A program made the translations under genes and the position numbers. From Actinosynnema sp. ALI-1.44 (GTDB lineage: Bacteria > Actinomycetota > Actinomycetes > Mycobacteriales > Pseudonocardiaceae): DNA of 64,000 nucleotides. Below are positions 41,372 to 49,617 of this stretch, piece by piece. Numbering within the stretch: position 1 is the first letter of the stretch; each line of letters opens with the position of its first letter. The stretch spans positions 434,001 to 498,000 of the forward strand of contig NZ_MTQO01000050.1 of the NCBI RefSeq assembly GCF_001984155.1. Direction: 5' to 3'. The notes beneath the pieces are model-generated. The model had not been told where the DNA came from. It did no database searches and worked only from the letters and a program-made list of their open reading frames with translations.

Positions 41372-42720
41372 ACATGAAGCGTATCGGTGGACGGTGGATC
41401 GACAAGTGGGATCCGGAGGACGAGGAGTTCTGGGCGAACGGCGGCAAGCGGGTCGCCACCCGCAACCTGTGGTTCTCGGTCTTCGCCGAGCACCTGGGTT
41501 TCTCGATCTGGACACTGTGGTCGGTCATGGTCCTGTTCATGGGCCCGCAGTACGGCCTTTCCGCCGCGGACAAGTTCCTGCTGGTGTGCACACCGACGGT
41601 GGTCGGCGCCCTGATCCGGATCCCGTACACGTTCGCGCCCGCCAAGTTCGGCGGTCGCAACTGGACGGTGTTCTCGGCGGGTCTGCTGCTGATCCCGACC
41701 GTCCTCGCGGCGGCCGTGATGCAACCGGGGACATCGCTGGGGACGTTCATGCTCGTCGCCGCGCTCGGCGGAGTCGGCGGCGGCAACTTCGCGTCCTCCA
41801 TGGCCAACATCAACGCCTTCTACCCGGAACGCAGCAAGGGCTGGGCGCTCGGCCTCAACGCGGGCGGCGGGAACATCGGCGTGGCGGCCATCCAGCTGAT
41901 CGGCCTGCTCGTGATCGGCACCGCGGGTGCGGGCGCGCCGCGGATCGTGCTGTACATCTACGTGCCGTTGCTGATCCTCGCGGCCATCGGCGCGTTGCTG
42001 TTCATGGACAACCTCGGCACGATGAGCGGCGACACCAAGGCACTGCGTGAGGTGGTCAAGGATCCGCAGTCGTGGGTGATGTCGTTCCTGTACATCGGCA
42101 CGTTCGGCTCGTTCATCGGCTACAGCTTCGCTTTCGGTCTCGTGCTGCAGAACCAGTTCGGCCGTACGCCGATGCAGGCCGCGTCGCTGACGTTCCTCGG
42201 CCCGCTGGTCGGTTCGCTGATCCGGCCGGTCGGCGGCTGGCTGTCCGACCGGGTCGGCGGCGCGAAAGTGACACTGTGGACGTTCCTCGCGCTCGCCGTC
42301 GGCACGACTGTCACGATCGTCGCGTCGAACGCGGACTCGTTGCCGTTGTTCGTCGCCGCGTTCATCTCGCTGTTCTTCTTCTCCGGACTGGGCAACGGGT
42401 CGACGTACAAGATGATCCCGGCGATCTTCCACGCCAAGGCGCAGTCCGCGATCGAGGCCGGAGCCGAGAAGCAGGAGGCGCTGCTGCGGGCCCGGCGGCT
42501 GTCCGGTGCCCTGATCGGCCTCGCCGGTGCGATCGGGGCGCTGGGCGGGCTGTTCATCAACCTGGCGTTCCGCGAGTCCTTCATGACCGCGAAGACCGGC
42601 GTTCCCGCGTTCGTGGCGTTCCTGGCCTTCTACGGCGTCTGCTTCGCCGTCACGTGGGCGGTCTACCTGCGCAAACCGTCGCCCGTCAAGAGTGGGGAGC
42701 ACGTCCTCGCAGGTCTGTGA
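41368..42720 (+). CDS. narK: NarK-type nitrate/nitrite MFS transporter
   Basis: 450 aa with 12 hydrophobic segments of the major facilitator superfamily. NarK/NNP signatures: GVGGGNFASSMANINAFYP in the fifth helix region, GLNAGGGNIGVAAIQLIG, and LGNGSTYKMIPAIF, which hold the nitrate-binding Arg/Gly environment. The N-terminal ~40 residues (GRWIDKWDPEDEEFWANGGK) are cytoplasmic and typical of actinobacterial NarK2-like members. Two ATGs at 41368 and 41374; the first overlaps the previous stop. It imports nitrate for the reductases encoded on either side. Confidence 0.95.
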   Translation: MNMKRIGGRWIDKWDPEDEEFWANGGKRVATRNLWFSVFAEHLGFSIWTLWSVMVLFMGPQYGLSAADKFLLVCTPTVVGALIRIPYTFAPAKFGGRNWTVFSAGLLLIPTVLAAAVMQPGTSLGTFMLVAALGGVGGGNFASSMANINAFYPERSKGWALGLNAGGGNIGVAAIQLIGLLVIGTAGAGAPRIVLYIYVPLLILAAIGALLFMDNLGTMSGDTKALREVVKDPQSWVMSFLYIGTFGSFIGYSFAFGLVLQNQFGRTPMQAASLTFLGPLVGSLIRPVGGWLSDRVGGAKVTLWTFLALAVGTTVTIVASNADSLPLFVAAFISLFFFSGLGNGSTYKMIPAIFHAKAQSAIEAGAEKQEALLRARRLSGALIGLAGAIGALGGLFINLAFRESFMTAKTGVPAFVAFLAFYGVCFAVTWAVYLRKPSPVKSGEHVLAGL

Positions 42721-42739
42721 CCTGCACGGGGAGGTTCCT

Positions 42740-42755
42740 TTAACGCGTCGGAAAC
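42740..42755 (+). promoter_or_regulatory. Possible GlnR box upstream of nirB
   Basis: TTAAC-N6-GAAAC at 42740-42755 matches the GlnR pattern GTnAC-N6-GAAAC with one mismatch, and a GAACC half-site follows after another 6 nt (42762-42766). It lies in the only sizeable gap (104 nt) inside the operon, 69 nt before the nirB start, suggesting an internal nitrogen-controlled promoter. Confidence 0.5.
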
Positions 42756-42824
42756 ACCGGTGAACCCGGTTCGACACGCTCACGATCCAGCATGGGACGT
42801 GCCAACCAGGGAGGGCCAACTTCT

Positions 42825-45314
42825 ATGACGCGGACTCTGGTCATCGTCGGTTACGGAATGGTCGGTCACCGTCTGGCGCAAGCCATGCGCGACCGTGACG
42901 TGGCCGGTGCGTGGCGAATCGTAGTGCTCGCGGAGGAAACGCGGCCGGCTTACGACCGGGTCGCCTTGTCCTCCTATGTGGACACATGGGATGCCGGTGA
43001 CCTGACACTGCCCGGTGTCGAGGGTGTGGACATCAGGCTCGGCGAGACCGCGCTGGAGATCGACCGGGCCACCCGGGAGATCATCACCAGCAGGGGCGAG
43101 CGCGTCGACTACGACGCGCTCGTCCTCGCCACCGGCTCGAAACCGTTCGTGCCACCGGTTCCCGGTCGTGACCTGCCGGGGTGTTTCGTCTACCGCACGA
43201 TCGACGACCTGGACGCGATCCGCGCGGCCGTCGAGTCGGCCGGGCGCACCGGCAGGCGCGCGGGCATGGTCCTCGGCGGCGGCCTGCTCGGCCTGGAGGC
43301 GGCCAACGCGCTGCGGGGGATGGGACTTTCCCCGCACGTGGTCGAACTCGCGCCGCGGCTGATGCCGATCCAGGTCGACGACGGCGGTGCGGGCCTGCTG
43401 CGCGACCTGGTCCAGAAGCTGGACCTGACAGTCCACACGGGAACGTCCGCCGAGGTGATCGAGCGCGACGGGCGGCGGATGGTCGTCAAGCTGACCAATG
43501 GCGTCGAGCTCGACGTGGACGTGGTGGTGTTCTCCGCGGGCATCCGGCCTCGTGACGACCTGGCCAGGGCCATGGGCCTGACGGTCGGAGCGCGCGGTGG
43601 TGTCGTCGTGGACGAAGGCTGCCGCACGGACGACGAGAACATCTACGCCATCGGCGAATGCGCGTGCGTCGACGGAATGGTCTACGGCCTTGTGGCGCCC
43701 GGGTACGCCATGGCCGAGGTCGTGGCCGATCGCTTGCTCGGCGGGACGGCCACGTTCCCCGGTGCGGACACGTCCACCAAGCTGAAGCTGCTCGGTGTGG
43801 ACGTGGCCAGCTTCGGCGACGCGCACGCCACCACCGAAGGCGCGCTCGAAGTCGTGTTCAACAACGCCGTGGCCGGTACGTACGCCAAGGTCGTGGTGTC
43901 CGACGACGCCAAGACACTGCTGGGCGGCGTTCTGGTCGGCGACGCGAGCACGTACACCGTGCTGCGCCCGATGGTCGGCCGCGCGATCTCCGGCGACCCG
44001 GCCGCACTCATCGCGCCGGCGGGGACCGACATCGCGATGGGCTCGTTGCCCGACGACGCCCAGGTCTGTTCGTGCAACGCGGTGACCAAGGCCACGATCA
44101 AGGGTGCGATCGCCGAAGGCTGCGCGGATGTGCCCGGGCTCAAGAGCCGCACCAAGGCGGGCACCACCTGCGGCTCGTGCGTGCCGATGCTCAAGCAGTT
44201 GCTCGCCGAAGCCGGTGTCGTGCAGTCGAAGGCCCTGTGCGAGCACTTCGAGTACAGCCGCGCGGAGCTGTTCGAGATCGTCGCGGGCTCCGGCGCGCGC
44301 ACGTTCACCGAGCTGATCACCAAGCACGGCACGGGTTCCGGCTGCGACATCTGCAAACCGGTGGTCGCGTCCATCCTCGCCTCACTCGGCACCGGACACG
44401 TGCTGGACGGTGAACAGGCTTCGCTGCAGGACACCAACGACCACTTCCTGGCCAACCTGCAGCGCAACGGGACGTACTCGGTCGTGCCGAGGATCCCCGG
44501 CGGCGAGATCACCCCGGCCAAGCTGATGGTGATCGCCGAGGTCGCCAGGGACTACGGGCTGTACACCAAGATCACCGGCGGGCAGCGGATCGACCTGTTC
44601 GGTGCCACCGTCGACCAGCTCCCGCACATCTGGCGGCGGCTGGTGGACGCGGGCATGGAGTCCGGCCACGCGTACGGCAAAGCGTTGCGCACCGTGAAAT
44701 CCTGCGTCGGCACGACCTGGTGCCGTTACGGCGTGCAGGACTCGGTCGCCCTGGCCATCCAGCTGGAGCTGCGGTACCGGGGATTGCGGTCGCCGCACAA
44801 GCTCAAGTCGGCGGTCTCCGGCTGCGCGAGGGAATGCGCCGAGGCGCGCGGCAAGGACTTCGGTGTGATCGCCACCGAGCACGGCTGGAACCTCTACGTC
44901 GGCGGGAACGGCGGGTTCAAGCCGCGCCACGCGGATCTGCTCGCCTCCGATGTGGACACCGAAACGCTGATCAGGCTGATCGACCGGTTCCTGATGTTCT
45001 ACGTCCGCACCGCCGACCGGTTGCAGCGCACGTCCGCGTGGATCGAGGCGATGGACGGTGGACTGGACCACCTGCGGGAGGTCGTGGTGGATGACAGCCT
45101 CGGCATCTGCGCCGACCTGGAAGCCGCGATGCGCCAGCACGTCGGCTCGTACGCCGACGAATGGCGTGGCGTGCTGGAAGACCCGGAGAAACTAGCCAGG
45201 TTCACCTCGTTCGTCAACGCGCCCGGCACACCCGACCCGACGATCTCGTTCCGTGCGGAGCGTGGCCAGCGGGTCCCCGTCCAGTTGGGCATTCCGGAGG
45301 TGGTCTCCCGATGA
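42825..45314 (+). CDS. nirB: Nitrite reductase [NAD(P)H] large subunit
   Basis: 829 aa. Order of domains: FAD/NAD(P) oxidoreductase (VIVGYGMVGHRLAQAM, GMVLGGGLLGLEAANAL), BFD-like [2Fe-2S] (VCSCNAVTK ... TCGSC), a second small Cys motif (GCDICKP), ferredoxin-like half and the siroheme/[4Fe-4S] domain with ligands Cys627, Cys633, Cys667 and Cys671 (CVGTTWC, CARECAE). It reduces nitrite to ammonium using six electrons from NAD(P)H. ATG 42825 is preceded by GGGAGGG. The nirD start overlaps its stop by ATGA. Confidence 0.96.
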   Translation: MTRTLVIVGYGMVGHRLAQAMRDRDVAGAWRIVVLAEETRPAYDRVALSSYVDTWDAGDLTLPGVEGVDIRLGETALEIDRATREIITSRGERVDYDALVLATGSKPFVPPVPGRDLPGCFVYRTIDDLDAIRAAVESAGRTGRRAGMVLGGGLLGLEAANALRGMGLSPHVVELAPRLMPIQVDDGGAGLLRDLVQKLDLTVHTGTSAEVIERDGRRMVVKLTNGVELDVDVVVFSAGIRPRDDLARAMGLTVGARGGVVVDEGCRTDDENIYAIGECACVDGMVYGLVAPGYAMAEVVADRLLGGTATFPGADTSTKLKLLGVDVASFGDAHATTEGALEVVFNNAVAGTYAKVVVSDDAKTLLGGVLVGDASTYTVLRPMVGRAISGDPAALIAPAGTDIAMGSLPDDAQVCSCNAVTKATIKGAIAEGCADVPGLKSRTKAGTTCGSCVPMLKQLLAEAGVVQSKALCEHFEYSRAELFEIVAGSGARTFTELITKHGTGSGCDICKPVVASILASLGTGHVLDGEQASLQDTNDHFLANLQRNGTYSVVPRIPGGEITPAKLMVIAEVARDYGLYTKITGGQRIDLFGATVDQLPHIWRRLVDAGMESGHAYGKALRTVKSCVGTTWCRYGVQDSVALAIQLELRYRGLRSPHKLKSAVSGCARECAEARGKDFGVIATEHGWNLYVGGNGGFKPRHADLLASDVDTETLIRLIDRFLMFYVRTADRLQRTSAWIEAMDGGLDHLREVVVDDSLGICADLEAAMRQHVGSYADEWRGVLEDPEKLARFTSFVNAPGTPDPTISFRAERGQRVPVQLGIPEVVSR

Positions 45315-45631
45315 GTGTCGAGTTCCCGCTCGCCAGCCTGCTGCCCAACCGTGGCGTGGCCGCGTTGTTGCCCGGCGACGTCCAGGTCGCGGTGTTCCGC
45401 ACCAGCGACGACCAGGTCTACGCACTGTCCAACATCGACCCGTTCTCCCGCGCTGCGGTGATCTCGCGCGGCATCGTCGGTGACCGTGGTGGGGTGCCCG
45501 TCGCCGTCTCGCCGATGCACAAGAACGCCTTCGACCTGCGTACCGGGGTGTGCGTGGACGACCCGGAGGTGTCGCTGAAAGTGTTCCCGGTGCGCGTGGA
45601 CGCGGGCGTGGTCATGGTCGGGGCGCCGTGA
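45311..45631 (+). CDS. nirD: Nitrite reductase small subunit
   Basis: 106 aa with a Rieske-like beta fold (VAVFRTSDDQVYALSNIDPF, VPVAVSPMHKNAFDLRTGVC). The Cys/His ligands of a true Rieske centre are absent, as in other NirD subunits, so it is structural or regulatory for NirB rather than a redox carrier. The start overlaps the nirB stop (ATGA) and the stop overlaps the next gene's GTG (GTGA), consistent with stoichiometric translation. Confidence 0.94.
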   Translation: MSVEFPLASLLPNRGVAALLPGDVQVAVFRTSDDQVYALSNIDPFSRAAVISRGIVGDRGGVPVAVSPMHKNAFDLRTGVCVDDPEVSLKVFPVRVDAGVVMVGAP

Positions 45632-46764
45632 CGCTCATGGTAGAGACCGAGGTTCCGCCGCTGGCCGGGTACACGGTCGGTGTGACGGCGGCCCGTCGTG
45701 CGGACGAGCTCACGGTGTTGCTGGAACGACGTGGTGCCAATGTCATGCAGGGCGCGGCGATCCGGATCGTGCCGCTGCCGGACGACATGCGGCTGCGGGC
45801 GTCGACCGAGGACATGATCGCGGACCCGGTGGACTTCGTCGTGGTCACGACGGCGATCGGCTTCCGCGGCTGGGTGGAGGCGGCCGAGGGGTGGGGCCTC
45901 AGCCCGGCACTGCTTGACGTGCTCGCGCAGGCGGACGTGTTCGCCCGTGGCCCCAAGGCCAAGGGCGCCGTCCGCGCGGCCGGTCTGGTGGAGAGCTGGT
46001 CGCCAGCGTCGGAAAGCAACTCGGAAGTGCTCGAACACCTGCTCGAGTCCGGTGTGGACGGCAAGCGCGTGGCGGTCCAGTTGCACGGCGAACCCCTGCC
46101 GCACTTCGTCGGCAGCCTGCGGGCGGCGGGTGCGGAGGTCGTCCAGGTCCCGGTGTACCGCTGGACCCTGCCTGCCGACGTCGGCCCGCTCGAGCGCTTG
46201 CTCGACGCGGTGCTGGTCGGGCAGGTCGACGCGTTGACGTTCACCAGCGCACCCGCGGCGGCGAGTGTCCTCGCCATGGCCGAGAGGCAAGGACGCACGG
46301 AAGCGCTGCTGAACGCCTTGCGTGGGCCGGTTCTGCCGGTGTGCGTCGGATCGGTGACGGCCGGGCCGTTGCTGGCCGCCGGAATCCCGGTCGCCCAGCC
46401 GGACCGGCCGCGGATCGGTGCACTGGCCAGAACGGTCACGACCGAACTGCCCGCGCGTGCGACCCGGCTGCGGATCGGTGACCGCGCACTGGAACTGCGT
46501 GGACAGGCGGTCGTGGTCGGCGGTGTGTTGCGAGTCGTACCGCCCGCGCCAATGGCCGTCCTGCGAGCGTTGACCGCGTCACCTGGGCGTGTGCTGTCCC
46601 GGCCTGCTCTGGTCGGTGTGCTGCGCAGGCATTCCGGGCGGGACGAGAGCGTGGACGCGCACGCGGTGGAGACAGCGATCGCCCGGTTGCGGTCCGCGCT
46701 GGGGGATTCGTCGCTCGTGCAGACGGTTGTCAAGCGTGGCTACCGGTTGGCGATCCCGGTATGA
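45628..46764 (+). CDS. Uroporphyrinogen-III synthase fused to a winged-helix domain
   Basis: 378 aa. Residues ~10-260 are a HemD-type uroporphyrinogen-III synthase (YTVGVTAARRADELTVLLER, FVVVTTAIGFRGWVEAAEGW, DALTFTSAPAAASVLAMAER, LPVCVGSVTAGPLLAAGIPV), which cyclises hydroxymethylbilane. Residues ~285-378 are an OmpR-type DNA-binding winged helix (LRALTASPGRVLSRPALVGV, SVDAHAVETAIARLRSALGD, VVKRGYRLAIPV). The enzyme supplies siroheme for NirB; the winged helix suggests it also regulates, perhaps the operon itself. Start GTG 45628 (GTGA overlap); ATG 45637 is possible. Confidence 0.92.
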   Translation: MTLMVETEVPPLAGYTVGVTAARRADELTVLLERRGANVMQGAAIRIVPLPDDMRLRASTEDMIADPVDFVVVTTAIGFRGWVEAAEGWGLSPALLDVLAQADVFARGPKAKGAVRAAGLVESWSPASESNSEVLEHLLESGVDGKRVAVQLHGEPLPHFVGSLRAAGAEVVQVPVYRWTLPADVGPLERLLDAVLVGQVDALTFTSAPAAASVLAMAERQGRTEALLNALRGPVLPVCVGSVTAGPLLAAGIPVAQPDRPRIGALARTVTTELPARATRLRIGDRALELRGQAVVVGGVLRVVPPAPMAVLRALTASPGRVLSRPALVGVLRRHSGRDESVDAHAVETAIARLRSALGDSSLVQTVVKRGYRLAIPV

Positions 46765-47423
46765 CGTTGGTCCTGGTCGCGCACGGCACTCGTGACCCAG
46801 CCGGTCGTGAGGTAGTGCACTCGCTGGCCGCTCAGGTGCGCGCTCGTCTGTCCGATGTGGATGTGCGGGTGGCTTTCGCTGACGTCTGTTCGCCTGGCGT
46901 GACCGATGTGCTGCGGACGGTCGACGGGCCCGCGGTGCTGGTCCCCGCTTTTCTTGCCTCCGGGTATCACGTCAGGATCGACATCCCCGCGCAGGTCGAA
47001 GCGTCGGGGCATCCGGCAGCGGTGGTGACGCGACCGCTTGGGCCGTCCCTCGTGACTGTGGCGTATGAGCGTCTCGTCGAAGCCGGGTGGAGCGGCGAAC
47101 CGATCGCCTTCGCGGCAGCGGGTTCGTCGGATCCGCGTGCATTGGCCGACATTCACCGTGCGGCAGGGATGTTGAGGGCGCTCGCCGGGGTTGACGTCGA
47201 GGTCGGGTATGTGACGACCGCTCGGCCGAGGATCACGGATCTGGTTCGTGGCCGGAGATTCGCGATCGCTTCGTGGCTGTTGGCTCCCGGGTTGTTCCAC
47301 CGGCTTCTGCGCGACTCTTCGGCGGGCATTGTCGCGGAACCGATCGGTGCTCACGAGCGTGTCGTCGATCTCGTCGAGCGCCGGTACCGTGGCGCACTTC
47401 TGCCAGTAACACTCGGCGGGTAG
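46761..47423 (+). CDS. Sirohydrochlorin chelatase (CbiX/SirB-like)
   Basis: 220 aa. The metal-binding VAHGTRDPAGREVVHSLA (catalytic His8) opens the chain; a second half-domain repeats the fold (IAFAAAGSSDPRALADIHRA). Such enzymes insert Fe2+ into sirohydrochlorin to make siroheme for nitrite reductase, or Co2+ for cobalamin. The context of nirBD and a HemD fusion favours iron. ATG 46761 overlaps the previous stop. It closes the operon. The SAM-dependent uroporphyrinogen methyltransferase needed between the two steps is not in the window. Confidence 0.93.
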   Translation: MTLVLVAHGTRDPAGREVVHSLAAQVRARLSDVDVRVAFADVCSPGVTDVLRTVDGPAVLVPAFLASGYHVRIDIPAQVEASGHPAAVVTRPLGPSLVTVAYERLVEAGWSGEPIAFAAAGSSDPRALADIHRAAGMLRALAGVDVEVGYVTTARPRITDLVRGRRFAIASWLLAPGLFHRLLRDSSAGIVAEPIGAHERVVDLVERRYRGALLPVTLGG

Positions 47424-47502
47424 CCATCGATCTTGTGGCGGAAGGCGTTTCACGCGAAGTGCTGACTGGGGGAAAGGGAATCACGGGCGGAGTAAGCCGA
47501 CT

Positions 47503-47526
47503 GCGTCGATTGACGCAACCGGTTGC
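47503..47526. promoter_or_regulatory. Adjacent palindromes after the nitrate operon
   Basis: GCGTC-GATT-GACGC (47503-47516) is a small hairpin and GCAACCGGTTGC (47515-47526) is a perfect 12-bp palindrome overlapping it by two bases. A TTGACG (-35-like) lies at 47510-47515. The region (47424-47572) separates the chelatase from the secreted-paralogue array and probably holds the terminator of one and promoter/operator of the other. Confidence 0.45.
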
Positions 47527-47572
47527 TCCGTAGGGCCTCCAGAAGGAAATTTCGACCGTCGAAGGGGAATCG

Positions 47573-48556
47573 GTGATCAGACCCGCACGTGTGCTCGTCA
47601 GTGCGATCGCCTTGTTCAGCTTTGTTCTTCCAACGGCTGCTGAAGCACAAGCAGCCTGCACCTGGCAACGGGCTGAGCTGCCCGCGCCAGAGGGACACAC
47701 CAAGCCCGTGGTGAAGGGGATCGGCGGCGAGTACGTGGTCGCCGAGACGACCACAGCGTCCTCGACGCACAACGTGGTTCGTTGGCACAAAGGTGTGGCC
47801 ACAGTTCTCGGTTCACCTGCGCAGGACCCGACGTACTACATGACGCCGATCGACGTGAGTGCCAACGGAACGGTCCTGGCAACGTGGACGAAGGTGGGCT
47901 CGCCATGGGAAAGCCACCCGTATGTCACCCTGCTGGACGGGACGCACAAGTTCCTCCCCGAACCGGGACCGGGAGCGCCGCCGGGGGCGGGGCCGTGGAC
48001 GACGGCTAAGGCCATCAACGCCCACGGTGATGTCGTCGGCGACGTCGGCATGTACGACGACAACAAACTGGTCCTGTGGAAGGGCTCGGACTACTCCACG
48101 GCCAACGTTCTCGGTGCGGGTCACCCCATGGGCATCGACGACTCCGGCTTCATACTGAAGGCACCGGGAATCAAGGTGAAGCCGGGGCAGATCGCGAAGC
48201 CGCTGAAGAAGCCCGAAGGTGCGACGTCGATCTACGTCCACGGCTACGACAACGGTACGGCCATCGGAAACGCCAAGATCGGTACCGCTGAGAAGATGAC
48301 GGTGTGGAACGACGACGGGTCCGTTCGCTACGTCGTCTCCGGCGGTCTGGGGCGTTCCGCCAACGCCAAGGGCATGGCTGTAGGCGGCACGGGTTGGAAT
48401 GGCAACGACCCGACGTTGTGGCGTGACGGCCAGTCCGCCGAGCTGCCGACTCCGCCTCCGGTCGGTTCGACGACCTTCGTCACCGACCGGGACACGCTGG
48501 TCGGAAGCTACTCGGTCGGCAACGACGTCTTTGCCGCCGAGTGGACCTGCTCGTAG
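47573..48556 (+). CDS. Secreted propeller-like protein, paralogue 1
   Basis: 327 aa. Signal peptide (RPARVLVSAIALFSFVLPTA, cleavage after AEA-QA about residue 26), then a mature chain opening with ACTWQRAELPAPEGH and closing AAEWTCS; the first and last cysteines probably form a disulphide. Short repeats such as DVSANGTVLA, AINAHGDVVGD and GIDDSGFIL resemble HAF/NHL-type beta-propeller blades. GTG 47573 has a GAAGGGG SD. It is the first of three tandem copies. Extracellular ligand unknown. Confidence 0.8.
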   Translation: MIRPARVLVSAIALFSFVLPTAAEAQAACTWQRAELPAPEGHTKPVVKGIGGEYVVAETTTASSTHNVVRWHKGVATVLGSPAQDPTYYMTPIDVSANGTVLATWTKVGSPWESHPYVTLLDGTHKFLPEPGPGAPPGAGPWTTAKAINAHGDVVGDVGMYDDNKLVLWKGSDYSTANVLGAGHPMGIDDSGFILKAPGIKVKPGQIAKPLKKPEGATSIYVHGYDNGTAIGNAKIGTAEKMTVWNDDGSVRYVVSGGLGRSANAKGMAVGGTGWNGNDPTLWRDGQSAELPTPPPVGSTTFVTDRDTLVGSYSVGNDVFAAEWTCS

Positions 48557-48578
48557 GGTGACCCCTTGAACAGGCTGG

Positions 48579-48609
48579 ACGGCTCGGCAGCATCCCGCTG
48601 CCGGGCCGT
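48579..48609 (+). terminator. Hairpin between paralogues 1 and 2
   Basis: A 13-bp stem: ACGGC-T-CGGCAGC (48579-48591) pairs with GCTGCCG-G-GCCGT (48597-48609), the central T-G being a G-U wobble in RNA, with loop ATCCC. No T-run follows. It may be an intrinsic terminator or an attenuator lowering expression of paralogues 2 and 3. Confidence 0.6.
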
Positions 48610-48641
48610 CCCGGCCCCACGACAGTCCAATGGGGGACTCT

Positions 48642-49595
48642 GTGATCAGATCCGTACGCGTACTGGTCGGCTCGGTCGCGCTGGTCGGCCTGCTGTTCCC
48701 GGCGACCGCCCAAGCACAGGCGGCCTGCACGTGGCAGCGGACCGAACTGCCGGTGCCCGCCGGGCACGGCAATCCCGCTGTGAAGGGCGTCGGTGGCGAA
48801 TACACCGTCGCGCAGACGATGGCAACCCCGACGCCCGGAATCGCCCGCTGGCACAAGGGTGTACCGACCTTGGTCGGGTCGCCGACGCAGGACCCGGCCT
48901 TCTACGGCGCTCCGCGCGACGTCAGCGCCAACGGGACGATACTGGCCGAACTCGTGCCGACGGCTGGTCCGCCTGTGGGTGAGCCGTATGTGACACTGCT
49001 TGACGGAACCCACAAGTCCCTGGGAACTCCGGCTCCCGGGCAGCAGAAGGTCGCTGTCGGCATCAACGCCAGCGGTGACGTCGTGGGTTACACGTCCATC
49101 GACGGCGTCCAACGGCTCGTCCTGTGGAGTGCTTCGGACTACTCCAAGCCGCAGATCCTCGGCGCGGGCGACCCGGTCGGCATCGACGACGACGGCTTCA
49201 TCCTGGCGAAGCCGGGAATCAGGTATAAGCCGGGCGTGATCGCCAAGCCGCTGAAGAAGCCCGCAGGTGCCACGCAGATCCAGGTGCACGGCTACGACAA
49301 CAACACGGCGGCCGGTTTGGCCGTCATCGGCGACACCTTCTACGCGACGGTGTGGAACGCGGACGGGTCCGTCCGATTCGTGCTGACCGCCGGTAAGGGG
49401 CAGTCGGCCAACAGCCAGGGGTCCGTCCTCAACGGTGGTCCGATCCACAAGCTGTGGCGTGCCGGTCAGGCCGCCGATCTGCCTGTTCCGGGGCCCGCGA
49501 ACCACACGCAGGCGTTCGTGACCGAACGGGACACCATCGTCGGCAACTACCGCGACGACCTCGACGGCTACGCCGCTGAGTGGACCTGTTCCTAG
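48642..49595 (+). CDS. Secreted propeller-like protein, paralogue 2
   Basis: 317 aa. The signal peptide (RSVRVLVGSVALVGLLFPAT then AQAQA) is nearly identical to that of paralogue 3, and the mature part begins ACTWQRTELPVPAGH and ends AAEWTCS. GTG 48642 is chosen by matching paralogue 1 and because GGGGGA precedes it; ATG 48630 would add four residues. Blade-like repeats DVSANGTILA, INASGDVVGY, GIDDDGFILA and a lysine-rich linker KPGVIAKPLKKPAGATQ are shared with its neighbours. Probably exported; function unknown. Confidence 0.8.
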   Translation: MIRSVRVLVGSVALVGLLFPATAQAQAACTWQRTELPVPAGHGNPAVKGVGGEYTVAQTMATPTPGIARWHKGVPTLVGSPTQDPAFYGAPRDVSANGTILAELVPTAGPPVGEPYVTLLDGTHKSLGTPAPGQQKVAVGINASGDVVGYTSIDGVQRLVLWSASDYSKPQILGAGDPVGIDDDGFILAKPGIRYKPGVIAKPLKKPAGATQIQVHGYDNNTAAGLAVIGDTFYATVWNADGSVRFVLTAGKGQSANSQGSVLNGGPIHKLWRAGQAADLPVPGPANHTQAFVTERDTIVGNYRDDLDGYAAEWTCS

Positions 49596-49617
49596 TCAGA
49601 AAACCAAGGGGGATTTC

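Noticed and set aside
45311-45631. Rieske ferredoxin
   Set aside because: The Cys-x-His and Cys-x2-His ligands are absent; context and length fit NirD.
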